Of a stretch of DNA of 64,000 bases, positions 47,338 to 57,600 are shown in pieces (position 1 is the stretch's first letter; each line of letters opens with the position of its first letter). Position numbers and translations under genes: made by a program. The notes under the pieces were generated by a model. It was not told the origin of the DNA, did no database searches, and was given only the letters and a program-made list of their open reading frames with translations. The stretch comes from Carboxylicivirga sp. M1479 (GTDB taxonomy: Bacteria; Bacteroidota; Bacteroidia; Bacteroidales; Marinilabiliaceae). The stretch covers positions 1 to 64,000 of the forward strand of contig NZ_VKDE01000031.1 in assembly GCF_007097485.1 (NCBI RefSeq), given 5' to 3'.

Positions 47338-48654
47338 ATGATTGATACTTCGGTTTTTGAAAATAAAAAAGTAGCGTTCCATACTTTTGGGTGTAAGCTA
47401 AATTTTAGTGAAACATCAACAGTGGCTCGTACGATGATTGAGGCGGGGTTTGCAAAAGTAGATATCTCTGAGTCTGCCGATGTGTATTTGTTTAATACGT
47501 GTTCAGTAACCGAGCTGGCCGATAAAAAGTGTAAGCAGGTTATACGTAAGGCGATAAAGCAAAATCCGAATGCATTTATTGTTGTAACAGGTTGTTTTGC
47601 TCAGTTAAAGCCCGATGCTGTTTCGCAAATAGAAGGCGTGGATTTGGTTCTGGGCTCCAATGAAAAATTTGATATTCTTCAGTATATAGAGGATTTTAAA
47701 AAAGGTGATAAAACCGAAATACATGCTGGTAAAATAGGTTCAAATAAAGAGTTTAAGCCATCTTATTCATTTGGCGATCGTACGCGTTGCTTTTTAAAGG
47801 TGCAAGACGGATGTGATTACTTTTGCAGCTATTGTACCATTCCTTTTGCTCGCGGGCGAAGTCGTAGCGATACCGTGGCTAATACCGTGGCACAAGCAAA
47901 AGAGGCTGCTGTTGGAGGTGCCAAAGAAATAATTCTAACAGGTGTTAATATTGGCGAATTTGGAAATGCTAACGGAGAGACATTTTTTGAGCTGATACAA
48001 GCCTTGGAAAAAGTATCCGAGATTGAACGTTTTCGAATTTCATCCATCGAGCCTAATCTACTAACCGATGAAATAATTCAATTTGTAGCTGCTTCTAAAA
48101 AGTTTATGCCTCATTTTCATATTCCCTTGCAGTCTGGTTCTGATAAAGTTCTTGGTTTAATGAAAAGGAAATACGACACGGCCCTATTTCGATCAAAAAT
48201 TGAACGTGTCAAAAATCTAATTCCGCATGCATTTATTGGTGTTGATGTGATTGTGGGCGTGCGAGGAGAGAGTCAAGCTGATTTTGAAACCACTCTTCAT
48301 TTTTTAGAGAGTCTCGATATATCACAGTTGCATGTGTTTACTTATTCTGAGCGACCTAATACGCAGGCTTTAAAAATAGATGAGGTAGTGCCAATTCCGC
48401 AGCGTAAAGAGCGAAGCAAGGTGCTACATCAGCTCTCTGAAAAGAAAACAAGGCATTTTTATAAGCAATATATTGGAGAAGAGATGCCAGTGTTGTTTGA
48501 AGGAGCTGAACACAATGGTTTGATTCATGGGTTTACTTCTAACTACATTAAGGTTGAAGTGCCATTTAACTCATCACTTAGCAATACGATTTTGCCAGTT
48601 CGGCTGAAACATTTGTCGTTTGATACCTTAAATATGGTTGGCGAATTAATATAA
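47338..48654 (+). CDS. mtaB: tRNA t6A37 methylthiotransferase MtaB
   Basis: Radical-SAM enzyme that adds a methylthio group to t6A37 of tRNAs. 438 residues from MIDTSVFENKKVAFHTFGCK. N-terminal UPF0004 domain cysteines lie in TFGCKLN, FNTCSVTE and VTGCFAQ; the SAM cluster is Cys159-x3-Cys163-x2-Cys166 (CDYFCSYCTIPFARG). The motif order and spacing, and the TFGCKLNFSE start, point to MtaB rather than MiaB or RimO. First gene of a short run of same-strand genes. Confidence 0.9.
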   Translation: MIDTSVFENKKVAFHTFGCKLNFSETSTVARTMIEAGFAKVDISESADVYLFNTCSVTELADKKCKQVIRKAIKQNPNAFIVVTGCFAQLKPDAVSQIEGVDLVLGSNEKFDILQYIEDFKKGDKTEIHAGKIGSNKEFKPSYSFGDRTRCFLKVQDGCDYFCSYCTIPFARGRSRSDTVANTVAQAKEAAVGGAKEIILTGVNIGEFGNANGETFFELIQALEKVSEIERFRISSIEPNLLTDEIIQFVAASKKFMPHFHIPLQSGSDKVLGLMKRKYDTALFRSKIERVKNLIPHAFIGVDVIVGVRGESQADFETTLHFLESLDISQLHVFTYSERPNTQALKIDEVVPIPQRKERSKVLHQLSEKKTRHFYKQYIGEEMPVLFEGAEHNGLIHGFTSNYIKVEVPFNSSLSNTILPVRLKHLSFDTLNMVGELI

Positions 48655-48672
48655 ACAGGTAATTTTAGAGAG

Positions 48673-49461
48673 ATGAATTACGAAGCGATCTGTAGACAAG
48701 TGTGTGAAGTGGCTATCCAAACAGGGCAGTTTATTAGTGAAGAACGTGCTAATAATCGGGTTGATGTAGAAGTGAAAGGAAGCAACGATTTTGTAACTCA
48801 GGTTGATAAAGGTGCTGAAAAAAGGATAGTTGATGCATTGAGTGAGCTGTTGCCTGAAAGTGGTTTTATAGCTGAAGAAGGCACTTCAAATAAGAAAGGA
48901 AAGGTTTATAACTGGATTATTGACCCGATTGATGGAACAACCAATTTTATTCACGGACTTGCACCATACGCCATCAGTATTGCCTTGCAGGAAAATGATG
49001 ATTTGGTACTTGGGGTTATCTACGAAGTTGGACTTAAAGAGTGTTTTTCAGCATTCAAGGGTTCACCTGTTTTTTTAAACGGCAAAAAAGTGAATGTATC
49101 TAATACGGATACCGTTAAGGATAGTCTGATTGCAACGGGATTCCCGTATTCCAATTATAAACGGTTGGATGGATTTATGAATTCAGTCCGTTACTTTATG
49201 GAACACTCCAGGGGATTACGACGATTGGGTTCAGCAGCTACAGATTTGGCCTATGTGGCTTGCGGTCGTTTTGATTCGTTTTACGAATATAATTTAAAGC
49301 CTTGGGATGTGGCTGCAGGCGCTTTTTTAGTGCAGCAGGCTGGTGGTTGTGTATGTGATTTCGATGGCGGTAATAACTATCTGTTTGGCCAGGAGATTAT
49401 CGCGACGAACAAGGCAAGTTTTGAAGAATTTACGAATGTTATCAAAAAAATAATGGATTAA
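48673..49461 (+). CDS. inositol monophosphatase family protein
   Basis: Magnesium-dependent sugar or inositol phosphatase of the SuhB type. 262 residues: FIAEEGTSN, WIIDPIDGTTNFIHGL (metal-binding DPIDGT), LRRLGSAATDLAYVACGRFD and the C-terminal LKPWDVAAGAFLVQQAGG. The true substrate cannot be read from sequence. Four bases before the acyltransferase gene, so co-transcribed. Confidence 0.88.
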   Translation: MNYEAICRQVCEVAIQTGQFISEERANNRVDVEVKGSNDFVTQVDKGAEKRIVDALSELLPESGFIAEEGTSNKKGKVYNWIIDPIDGTTNFIHGLAPYAISIALQENDDLVLGVIYEVGLKECFSAFKGSPVFLNGKKVNVSNTDTVKDSLIATGFPYSNYKRLDGFMNSVRYFMEHSRGLRRLGSAATDLAYVACGRFDSFYEYNLKPWDVAAGAFLVQQAGGCVCDFDGGNNYLFGQEIIATNKASFEEFTNVIKKIMD

Positions 49462-49464
49462 ATC

Positions 49465-50361
49465 ATGCAGAAAATTGGTAATTATATTGCGCTTGGGTTC
49501 TTATGGTTGTTTAGTCTACAGCCGTTTTTTATGCTCTATATCTTTTCCGATATACTCTATCATGTAATTCGTTTGATCGGTTATAGAAGAGCTGTGATCA
49601 ATGAAAATCTACGCTATGCTTTCCCTGATAAATCGAAGGATGAGATTAGAAATATTAGACTGAAATTCTATAAAGGATTTTGTGATAGTATGATTGAAAC
49701 TATAAAGCTACAGACCATTAGTGAGAAGCAGATGCGCAAGCATGTGAGGGTGAAAAATGTGGAGTATCTGAATAAATTGGCTGATGAGGGGAAAGATGCG
49801 ATTGGTGTTATGGGGCATTATTCCTGTTGGGAGTGGGTACCATCTTTAAACTTACATACCAAACATTTGGCGTGTGCTACTTATCGTCCCTTGGTTAATG
49901 TTGAGTTTGATAAGTACATGTTAAAGCTTCGTGAGAAATGGGGTAACCTTAATTTTACCATGCGCGATACCATGCGTGAGATTGTAAAGCTAAAACGAAA
50001 AGATCAACGTTTTTTAATTGGATTAATTGCTGATCAATCGCCCGATAAAAATAAAATCCAATATTGGACCGAATTTTTAAATCAGAACACGGCCGTTTTG
50101 TTAGGGCCAGAAAAAATGGCTAAAGCATTAAAGTCGCCAGTTGTATTTTTAAAAATGACGCGTTTAAAGCGCAGTTACTACGAAATTGAAGTTATTCCTT
50201 TAGTCGAAAAGCCTGAGTTAACAGAAGATTATGAAGTGACTGAAATTCACTTGAAATGCTTAGAAGGTATTATTAAGGAGCGACCAGAAGATTGGTTATG
50301 GTCACATAAACGATGGAAATACTCTGAAGTGAGAGAATTAAATACTAAACCCAACGCATAA
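49465..50361 (+). CDS. lipid A biosynthesis (Kdo2-lipid IVA) acyltransferase, LpxL/HtrB family
   Basis: 298 residues with an N-terminal hydrophobic anchor (about 5-35). It carries the family HX4E active site (GHYSCWEW, His/Glu), NLNFTMRDTMREIVKL and QSPDKNKIQYWTEFLNQNTA. Adds a secondary acyl chain to lipid A at the inner membrane. Lies between the phosphatase and glycosyltransferase genes with 1-4 base gaps, a small envelope operon. Confidence 0.88.
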   Translation: MQKIGNYIALGFLWLFSLQPFFMLYIFSDILYHVIRLIGYRRAVINENLRYAFPDKSKDEIRNIRLKFYKGFCDSMIETIKLQTISEKQMRKHVRVKNVEYLNKLADEGKDAIGVMGHYSCWEWVPSLNLHTKHLACATYRPLVNVEFDKYMLKLREKWGNLNFTMRDTMREIVKLKRKDQRFLIGLIADQSPDKNKIQYWTEFLNQNTAVLLGPEKMAKALKSPVVFLKMTRLKRSYYEIEVIPLVEKPELTEDYEVTEIHLKCLEGIIKERPEDWLWSHKRWKYSEVRELNTKPNA

Positions 50362-50362
50362 G

Positions 50363-51388
50363 ATGTCAAAAACGGCTGTTGTTATCCTTAATTGGAATGG
50401 TAGAGCTTTGCTAGAGAAGTTTTTACCAATTGTGGTCAAGCATTCGAATATTCCTGATGTTGATGTTATTGTGGCTGATAATGCATCGACAGATGAGAGT
50501 GTGAACTTTTTGAATGAGCACTATCCAATGATTCGGATAATTGAGTTGGATAAGAACTATGGATTTGCCGGAGGGTATAATAAGGCATTACAAGAGCTTG
50601 ACGCTGACTATTATGTATTGCTTAATAGTGATGTGGCACCAGAAACCAATTGGTTAGCTCCTTTGATAAAGGCAATGGAAGAAAATGATAAGCTTGGGGC
50701 ATGCATGCCTAAAATTAGAGCTTATCATGTGCCGCAGAGCTTTGAGTATGCGGGCGCATCAGGAGGTTTTATTGACATCTTTGGTTATCCTTTTTGCCGT
50801 GGGCGCATACTTGATAGCATAGAGGAGGATAATGAGCAATACAACGAGCCTATGTCTGTCTTTTGGGCTAGTGGTGCTGCTTTAATGATAAATGCCCAAC
50901 TGTATAAAAAATCTGGAGGTTTGGATGCCAGTTTTTTTGCTCACATGGAAGAGATTGATTTATGTTGGAGAATCCGCAACATGGGATATGATATTCAGGT
51001 TATACCATCGTCGGAAGTGTTGCATGTTGGTGGAGCAACGCTGAGTCAGCAAAGTTCGCATAAAACGTATTTGAATTTCCGCAACAACCTATTGATGTTA
51101 GTGAAAAACCTGCCAGGAAATATCGTTCTACCCATTGTTTTTATGCGCATGGTTTTAGATGGTGTGGCTGGTCTACACTTTATTCTGAAAGGCGAGTTAA
51201 AGTTCTTTACGGCTGTTTTAAAGGCGCATTTTAGTTTTTATGCTCGATTACCTAAAGTAATTAGTCAGCGTAAATTAACGGCTGAATGGAGGCCTAAAGG
51301 AAAGCACAAAGAAATCTATCCGCGCAGTATAATTTGGGACTATTACATAAAGGGTATTCGTCGCTTTAGTCAGTTAAGGCACTTCTAA
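50363..51388 (+). CDS. glycosyltransferase family 2
   Basis: 341 residues, rhamnosyltransferase-like GT-A fold: VVILNWNGRALLEKFL start, VIVADNASTDES, DADYYVLLNSDVAPETNWL (the DxD-like metal site is NSD) and DASFFAHMEEIDLCWRIRNMG. Transfers a sugar in surface polysaccharide or glycan assembly; acceptor unknown. Converges on murF with a 4-base overlap of the 3' ends. Confidence 0.88.
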   Translation: MSKTAVVILNWNGRALLEKFLPIVVKHSNIPDVDVIVADNASTDESVNFLNEHYPMIRIIELDKNYGFAGGYNKALQELDADYYVLLNSDVAPETNWLAPLIKAMEENDKLGACMPKIRAYHVPQSFEYAGASGGFIDIFGYPFCRGRILDSIEEDNEQYNEPMSVFWASGAALMINAQLYKKSGGLDASFFAHMEEIDLCWRIRNMGYDIQVIPSSEVLHVGGATLSQQSSHKTYLNFRNNLLMLVKNLPGNIVLPIVFMRMVLDGVAGLHFILKGELKFFTAVLKAHFSFYARLPKVISQRKLTAEWRPKGKHKEIYPRSIIWDYYIKGIRRFSQLRHF

Positions 51389-52683
51389 ATATATTCCAGT
51401 ATCTCCTCTAATTTATTACTCCTCGATCCTTTAATTAAGATGTATGAATTTTGGAATGGACTTTTTTTAATTCTTGAAATTAAGCTTTCATTATCAGTGA
51501 AATGCTCAATGTTTGATGTGTCGATGGATAGCTTATCGAACTCTTGCCCTATCAACATTGCTTTATCAAATTGTAAGTTGCTAATTTGAGAAATCAGTTT
51601 TTTGTGCTCGCTTATGCAGTCATCGCCCAATTCTTTCATACCTCCTAAAATAAGAACTTTGTTGTTGGCTTCAATGTTGGCGAAGTTCTGTATGGCTACC
51701 TGCATGCTCGATGGATTAGCATTGTAGGCATCCATGATAATTTGGTTGCTATCCGACTGAATAAATTGTGAGCGATTGTTTGTTGGCGTATAGTCTTGAA
51801 TGGCCTTGTTAATGTCGTTTGTAGAAACACCTAAATGGTGTCCAATGCAAATAGCTGATAGTATATTTTCAAGGTTGTAGTCGCCAATTAGTTGTGTGCT
51901 AGCTTGTTTTTTTGTGTTATCTACTGTTTGCCACTCCAACTCAATAAATGGATTATTGTTGGTTATATGTCCCTTGATGGAGCCGCTCTCTATACCATAC
52001 TCTGTCCTGTTGGATATTGTATTGGCCATTTCTTGTAGGTACTCATTATCTTTGTTGATAAACAAAAAACCGTTGTTATTTTTAAGGTATTGGTAAAGTT
52101 CTCCCTTAGCCGTTTTAACACCTTCGAATGAGCCAAATCCCTCCAGGTGTGCTTTCCCAACATTTGTTATGAGTCCATAGTTTGGTTCAGCAATTTTACA
52201 AAGTAATTCAATTTCACCAACGTGATTAGCTCCCATCTCAACAATGCCTATGTCTAACGATTTATCCATGCTCAATAGGGTAAGAGGCACCCCAATATGA
52301 TTGTTGAAATTACCAGATGTAGCTTTGATGTTAAATTTCTTTGCTAGCACTGCCGCCACAAGCTCTTTTGTTGTTGTTTTTCCGTTAGTTCCGGTAATTG
52401 CAACGATGGGTATTTCGAGGTATCGTCGATGAAAGTTGGCCAACTCCTGAAGCGTTTGTAAAGTGTCATCAACAATGAATGTATTTTTATTAGCAGCCAA
52501 AGCAGGGTCGCTAACAATGGCAAAGGCAGCACCCTTGTTCAATACATCAAGAGCATATTTATTGCCGTCAAAATTGTCTCCTTTTAAGGCGATAAAAAGT
52601 GCATTGGTGTTATCTCCTCTGCTATCGGTTGATACTTTAGAGCAAGATAAAAAGGCTTGATGAATGGCTGCAATTTGACTCAT
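51385..52683 (-). CDS. murF: UDP-N-acetylmuramoyl-tripeptide:D-Ala-D-Ala ligase MurF
   Basis: Last cytoplasmic step of peptidoglycan precursor synthesis. 432 residues, Mur-ligase fold: VSTDSRGDNTNALFIALKGD near residue 18, P-loop ITGTNGKTTTKELVAAVLAK near 95, GIVEMGANHVGEIELLCKIA, NRSQFIQSDSNQIIMDAYNANP and ILGGMKELGDD. Downstream of gldJ on the same strand, separated by a terminator and its own promoter; gldJ-murF adjacency is conserved in Bacteroidetes with T9SS. Confidence 0.94.
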   Translation of the reverse strand: MSQIAAIHQAFLSCSKVSTDSRGDNTNALFIALKGDNFDGNKYALDVLNKGAAFAIVSDPALAANKNTFIVDDTLQTLQELANFHRRYLEIPIVAITGTNGKTTTKELVAAVLAKKFNIKATSGNFNNHIGVPLTLLSMDKSLDIGIVEMGANHVGEIELLCKIAEPNYGLITNVGKAHLEGFGSFEGVKTAKGELYQYLKNNNGFLFINKDNEYLQEMANTISNRTEYGIESGSIKGHITNNNPFIELEWQTVDNTKKQASTQLIGDYNLENILSAICIGHHLGVSTNDINKAIQDYTPTNNRSQFIQSDSNQIIMDAYNANPSSMQVAIQNFANIEANNKVLILGGMKELGDDCISEHKKLISQISNLQFDKAMLIGQEFDKLSIDTSNIEHFTDNESLISRIKKSPFQNSYILIKGSRSNKLEEILEYI

Positions 52684-52723
52684 TGTTGTGTCTTTGTTGT
52701 TTGATACGATCTGTTCTCGAAAA

Positions 52724-52731
52724 CAAAAATA
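52724..52731 (-). promoter_or_regulatory. probable -7 box for murF
   Basis: Minus strand TATTTTTG, 41 bases before the murF start; it overlaps the T-run of the gldJ terminator. Confidence 0.4.
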
Positions 52732-52764
52732 AAAAAAGAGGCTAACTTAAAAAGCTAGCCTCTT
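52730..52764 (-). terminator. terminator of gldJ
   Basis: AAGAGGCTA / TAGCCTCTT stem, 11-nt loop, T7 after it on the minus strand, 21 bases after the gldJ stop. Confidence 0.8.
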
Positions 52765-52785
52765 GATAATATTCTGCTATAAGAA

Positions 52786-54285
52786 TTATTTTTTTGCATT
52801 GCTTACAGGACTTCCTACACGAGTCATTGCACATCGGAAACCTAAGTCGTCACGACTCTCTCTCTCGTCTAAGTAACGACGAGCACCAGGAGCTAACCAA
52901 TAAGCACGGTCTCTCCAACCACCACCTTTGTATACTCTTGAGCGGTCAGATACCAAGCTACCCAAGCTGCTGTTTGGCGATCCGGCATACATGTTACCTG
53001 TGTTGTAGTCACCATCATTCCAGTCAGTACCGTTAGCTGCATTAGAGGTGGCGTCACCATCTGCGAAGTTACGGTTATCGGCTGTTCTATAGTTTTTACG
53101 ATTAAGGATGTCTTTGTCTTCCTCGTTGCGGTAACGAATGCGTCCAAGGCTATCTTTTTCTACGATATATCCTTCTTCATCCAAAACTTTTTGTTGGAAT
53201 ACGTTACCTCGATATGGGCTAAACTCCTCAACATCTTCAAAAGATAAAGGACGATAAACATCAGCAACCCACTCGTTAACATTACCAGCCATACAATATA
53301 AACCGTAATCGTTCGGATAATATGATTTTACCTGAACAGTGATGTCTCCACCATCATTAAGGTTACCAGCCATACCCATCATATCACCAGCACCTCTAAC
53401 GAAGTTAGCCATCATTTTGCCACGTTCATTTTTATCAGCATTACGTGTGATGTGTCCATCCCAAGGGTAAATACGACGATTGGTCATGCGCTCATCGTAT
53501 GAGTTGCCAATTAAACCAAGTGCAGCGTATTCCCATTCGGCTTCTGTTGGTAGGCGGTAGCGAGGTAATAATATACCATCATCCCAACGTACTCTACGTG
53601 TATCGTTGTTTGGATTCAAGTCTTCAACTGGGTTTTTTCCTTGAATACCTTCGTATTGCCCATATAAATATGCTTCGGTGTTGAAGTTATTTTCTCCAAT
53701 CTGATTTACATCAAATTCCATAATGCCTTCATCCACTAAAATCATTTCATTAACACGGTCAGTACGCCATTTGCAATAATCTTGCGCTTGAACATGACTA
53801 ACACCAACTACCGGGTAATCAGCATATGCTGGGTGACGTAAGTAGTTTTCTATCATTGGCTCATTGTAGGCCATCGGACGACGCCAAACCAATGTGTCAG
53901 GTAGTGCTTTTCGGTACACCTCTGGATAATCAACATAAACACGCTGGACCCAAAAAAGGTATTCCAAATAGTCAATGTTTCTAACTTCCGACTCATCCAT
54001 GTAAAATGAAGGAACGGTTACTCTGCGTGGGGCATTATTCCATTCGTATAAAACATCTTGTTCCACACGACCCATAATAAATGTACCACCCTCAATAAAA
54101 ATTAATCCAGGTCCTGTTTCTTGCTCATAGCCCGACTTATACTCAAATCCACCATTGTCAGGGTTGTTATACTCCCAACCTGTTGCCGAAGAAACAGTTT
54201 TGTTTCCTCCGCCCTTACTACATGACGATAAGCCTAGTAAGCTAAAAGCTAAAACAGCTAAAATAACTGCGGTATTTAATCTCAT
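52786..54285 (-). CDS. gldJ: gliding/T9SS lipoprotein GldJ
   Basis: Outer-membrane lipoprotein needed for type IX secretion and, in gliding species, motility; it stabilises the PorK/GldK ring. 499 residues. Signal peptide with lipobox LSSC (Cys22). Starting at MRLNTAVILAVLAF gives the best signal peptide; a methionine ten codons upstream is possible. The body is a formylglycine-generating-enzyme (SUMF1/lectin-like) fold: IEGGTFIMGR, SFYMDESEVRNIDYLEYLFW, PVVGVSHVQAQDYCKWRT, RLPTEAEWEYAA, YCMAGNVNEWV and DDLGFRCAM. YLEYLFW and TDRVNEMILVDEGI favour GldJ over GldK. Lies beside murF and divergent from porU. Confidence 0.88.
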   Translation of the reverse strand: MRLNTAVILAVLAFSLLGLSSCSKGGGNKTVSSATGWEYNNPDNGGFEYKSGYEQETGPGLIFIEGGTFIMGRVEQDVLYEWNNAPRRVTVPSFYMDESEVRNIDYLEYLFWVQRVYVDYPEVYRKALPDTLVWRRPMAYNEPMIENYLRHPAYADYPVVGVSHVQAQDYCKWRTDRVNEMILVDEGIMEFDVNQIGENNFNTEAYLYGQYEGIQGKNPVEDLNPNNDTRRVRWDDGILLPRYRLPTEAEWEYAALGLIGNSYDERMTNRRIYPWDGHITRNADKNERGKMMANFVRGAGDMMGMAGNLNDGGDITVQVKSYYPNDYGLYCMAGNVNEWVADVYRPLSFEDVEEFSPYRGNVFQQKVLDEEGYIVEKDSLGRIRYRNEEDKDILNRKNYRTADNRNFADGDATSNAANGTDWNDGDYNTGNMYAGSPNSSLGSLVSDRSRVYKGGGWRDRAYWLAPGARRYLDERESRDDLGFRCAMTRVGSPVSNAKK

Positions 54286-54605
54286 AGCACTTTGATATTG
54301 TATTCTATTTATCAATTATTTACGAACTCCAGAGTTGCTCATCGTTATTGGGCAACTGTCTACTTTATACTGCAAAAATATAAAAAGGTTATACCTAAGC
54401 TTCTATTTCAGTCTTTTTTTTAATGCTTGCCCAATACGATTAGGCAATTTTTCAAGATTCAAAACGTTAAAAATATAAATTTCTTGTACAGAAGAGCCTA
54501 TTTTTATGTTTTTTGATGAACTTTTAGGCGTATTCGTAGTATAATTGATAGTGTAATAGTTGTTGTGAGCGCTTTTATAGCGTTTGTTATAAGGGAAAAT
54601 AAGGA
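54286..54605. promoter_or_regulatory. divergent gldJ / porU control region
   Basis: 320 bases without a gene. An inverted pair of related motifs, GCCCAATAACGAT on the minus strand (54341-54353) and GCCCAATACGAT on the plus strand (54429-54440), each inside a short hairpin (54334-54356 and 54427-54447), flanks the gldJ -7 box TATTTTTG (54380-54373, minus). The porU promoter was not identified with confidence. Confidence 0.4.
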
Positions 54606-57600
54606 ATGAAAAGATTACTATATATAATTCTCATATTTTGTTGTCACTTAGGTTTATCTGCTGAAGGTATAAAAGGCGATCTCGTTTTTAAATGGGTGGA
54701 TGTTAATAATGAGGGGATGCGCCCTTTTGTTCTTGAGGAATATGAAGGCGTGCACGATGTGACACAACTACCAATGAGGTTAACGATTATACCATTGGGA
54801 GCTGATGTAAATATTGACTCTATTAAAGTAGCTTATTCCTTTGAAAGTATTGCGATCGATTCGGATATGCAATTGGCAGCTTTGGCAAATTTTAATCCGC
54901 TTGACTTAACTGTTGTAACGCAAACAATTTCATGTATACGTGGAGAAAACTATTTGCAATTGGAATGGTTGCCGATTGTGTTTGATGAATTGGAACAGCG
55001 TTATCGTAAAATTACGAATGTAGAATATGCCGTTACGATGGCAAAAAAGCAAGCGGTTTCTATACTCAAAAGCAATAAAGCATCATTGGAAAGCTCTGTG
55101 CTGGCGCAGGGTAAATGGGTTAAAATTAAAGTGGGTGAAACAGGGGTGCATAAAATACCATATTCACAATTAACAAGTTGGGGGTTTTCAAAGCCTGAAG
55201 CTGTTAATGTGTTTGGTAATGGTGGAAATATGTTGCCACGATCAAATACAGCTTTTCGACATGAGGATGTGGTTGAAAATGCCGTGCTTCATTCTGGTAA
55301 TGCCATATACTTTTATGCCCAAGGTTCTACCGCCTGGCAATATAACAGCCAGCGTAAAATGTTTGAACACCGTTTACACGATTACACCGATGAGGCCTAC
55401 TATTTTTTATCTGAAGAGAATGGAATTGGAAAAAGAGTTGCTCTTAGTGATAAAATGAGAGATACCTTTAATGCAGAAACCAATGAATTTGATTCCTATC
55501 ATTTTTATGAGTTGGAAAATCAAAACCTCTTAAAATCAGGAATTGAGTGGTACGGTTTAAGGTCCGATCCAGGTAAAACAAGGACATACTCGTTTAATTT
55601 CGAGAATAAAACATTCGATAGTGATGTGAAGATTCTAACGCATGTTATTGCACGTAGTAATGTTAACTCATATTACGAAACGATCGTAGACGGAGCGGTG
55701 ATTCAGAATATAAATATTACCAAAGTAGATTATGGTAATCAAGTGGGTGCATTTGCTAATGAAGGAATTGCCTTTGGTACTTTTTCACCTATCAATAATG
55801 CTTTTGATGTCAATCTAAAATATAATTCAAGTTCTAATGGAGCAAGTGGGTGGCTTAGCTCTATTTGTTTAAATGTCAAAGAAACTATTAAGGTAAGTGA
55901 TCAATTAAGTTTTCGTAATGCAGATTTATATGGAGCCGGTTTATCAACGCGTTTTTATATCGATGGAGTTAATAGTAATGTGTTGCTTTGGGATGTTAGT
56001 GACTGTGTTGAGCCCCGCGAAATTACCATTGAAGATTATGCTGGAGTAGATGGATTTACCTATTTAACCGATGAGCTTTGTGAATTTGTTGTTTTTGATA
56101 AATCAGCTAGTTTGCCACAACCTCAATTTGAAGAAACATTGGAAAATCAGAACATACGAGCGTTGCCAGTTCCTGATATGCTTATTGTAGCTCATCCACT
56201 ATTCGAAGATGAAGCACGTCGCTTAGCAACGATCCATCAGGAACACTCAGGGCTACATTCTGAAATAGTTTTTCCTTATCAAATTTATAATGAGTTCTCA
56301 TCAGGGTCTCCAGATATCAGTGCTATACGTGATTATGCCCGCTACCTTTATAAAAAGGATGCGAAGTTTAAATATATGCTTTTGTTTGGTGATGGTTCTT
56401 TTGATAATCGTACAAACAGTGAAGAAAATACGAACTACATATTGACTTATCAGTCAGATAATTCAATAAATATTAAAAATTCCTACGTCACAGATGATTT
56501 TTTTGGATGTTTAGATGATAATGAAGGGAATAACATCTTGTATGATAAGCTCGACATTGGTATAGGTCGATTTCCTGTGAGTGATACCGAGCAAGCCAAA
56601 GTGATGGTTGATAAAGTGGATACGTATCTTAACTCAAGTGCAGTAGGGCCATGGAAAACAAAAATAACTTTCCTGGCTGATGATGGAGACTCTAATCTTC
56701 ATATGTCACAGGCTGATGGCTTGTCAACACAGGTGTATAATGATCATCCATCATTCAACCACGATAAAATATACTTTGATGCATACCCGATCACAACAAC
56801 ATCATCGGGTGATAAGTATCCGGATGTAAATGCTGAAATTAAAAAATGTATCACTGATGGGACCTTGCTTTTTAACTACACCGGGCACGGAAGTGAAAGG
56901 CAGTTGGCTCATGAAAATGTATTGGATATTACAGCCATTAAATCATTCACAAATATGGATCGACTGCCTGTATTTGTAACCGCTACTTGCGAGTTTAGTC
57001 GATTTGATAATTTTCATGAAACATCAGCAGGAGAGTGGGTTGTTCTTTCGTCACTTGGTGGAGGTGTGTCGTTGTTAACTACTACTCGTATTGCATGGTC
57101 TTATGAGAATTATCAGATTAATAAAAGTTTCTACAAAAATATTTTTCAAAAAACCGAGAGTGGTGAAAAAGTGCGTTTGGGCGAGGTGATAATGGAAACC
57201 AAAAATGCGATTGGTAATAGTGTAAATAAGTTGAATTTTACATTGTTAGGTGACCCTGCTTTGCAATTAATTTACCCAACAGGTGAAATTAATACCAAAA
57301 GTATTAATGGTGTTGAAGATCCAGAACAAAGAGAGCCGATTAAAGCTTTGTCAATTGCCGATGTAGAAGGGGAGATTCTTGGTTCTACTTCTACAAATTC
57401 TGAGGTGTCCATGGTAGTGTATGATAAGCCAATTACTGTGAAGACTTTAGGTAATAAAGGGGCGGTACCTTTTAGTTATCAGGTCTATCAAAATCAAATA
57501 TATAACGGAGTGCTTGATACGGATGGGCAGCATTTTTTAGCATCATTTATTGTGCCGAAGGATATTCGTTATAATGTTGGCGAGGGGCGTGTAAGCTATT

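Noticed and set aside
47338-48654. MiaB or RimO
   Set aside because: The TFGCKLNFSE start is that of MtaB, and the length and radical-SAM spacing agree with it.
52786-54285. GldK/PorK instead of GldJ
   Set aside because: Both have SUMF1 folds, but the YLEYLFW and TDRVNEMIL segments and the location beside murF and porU fit GldJ.
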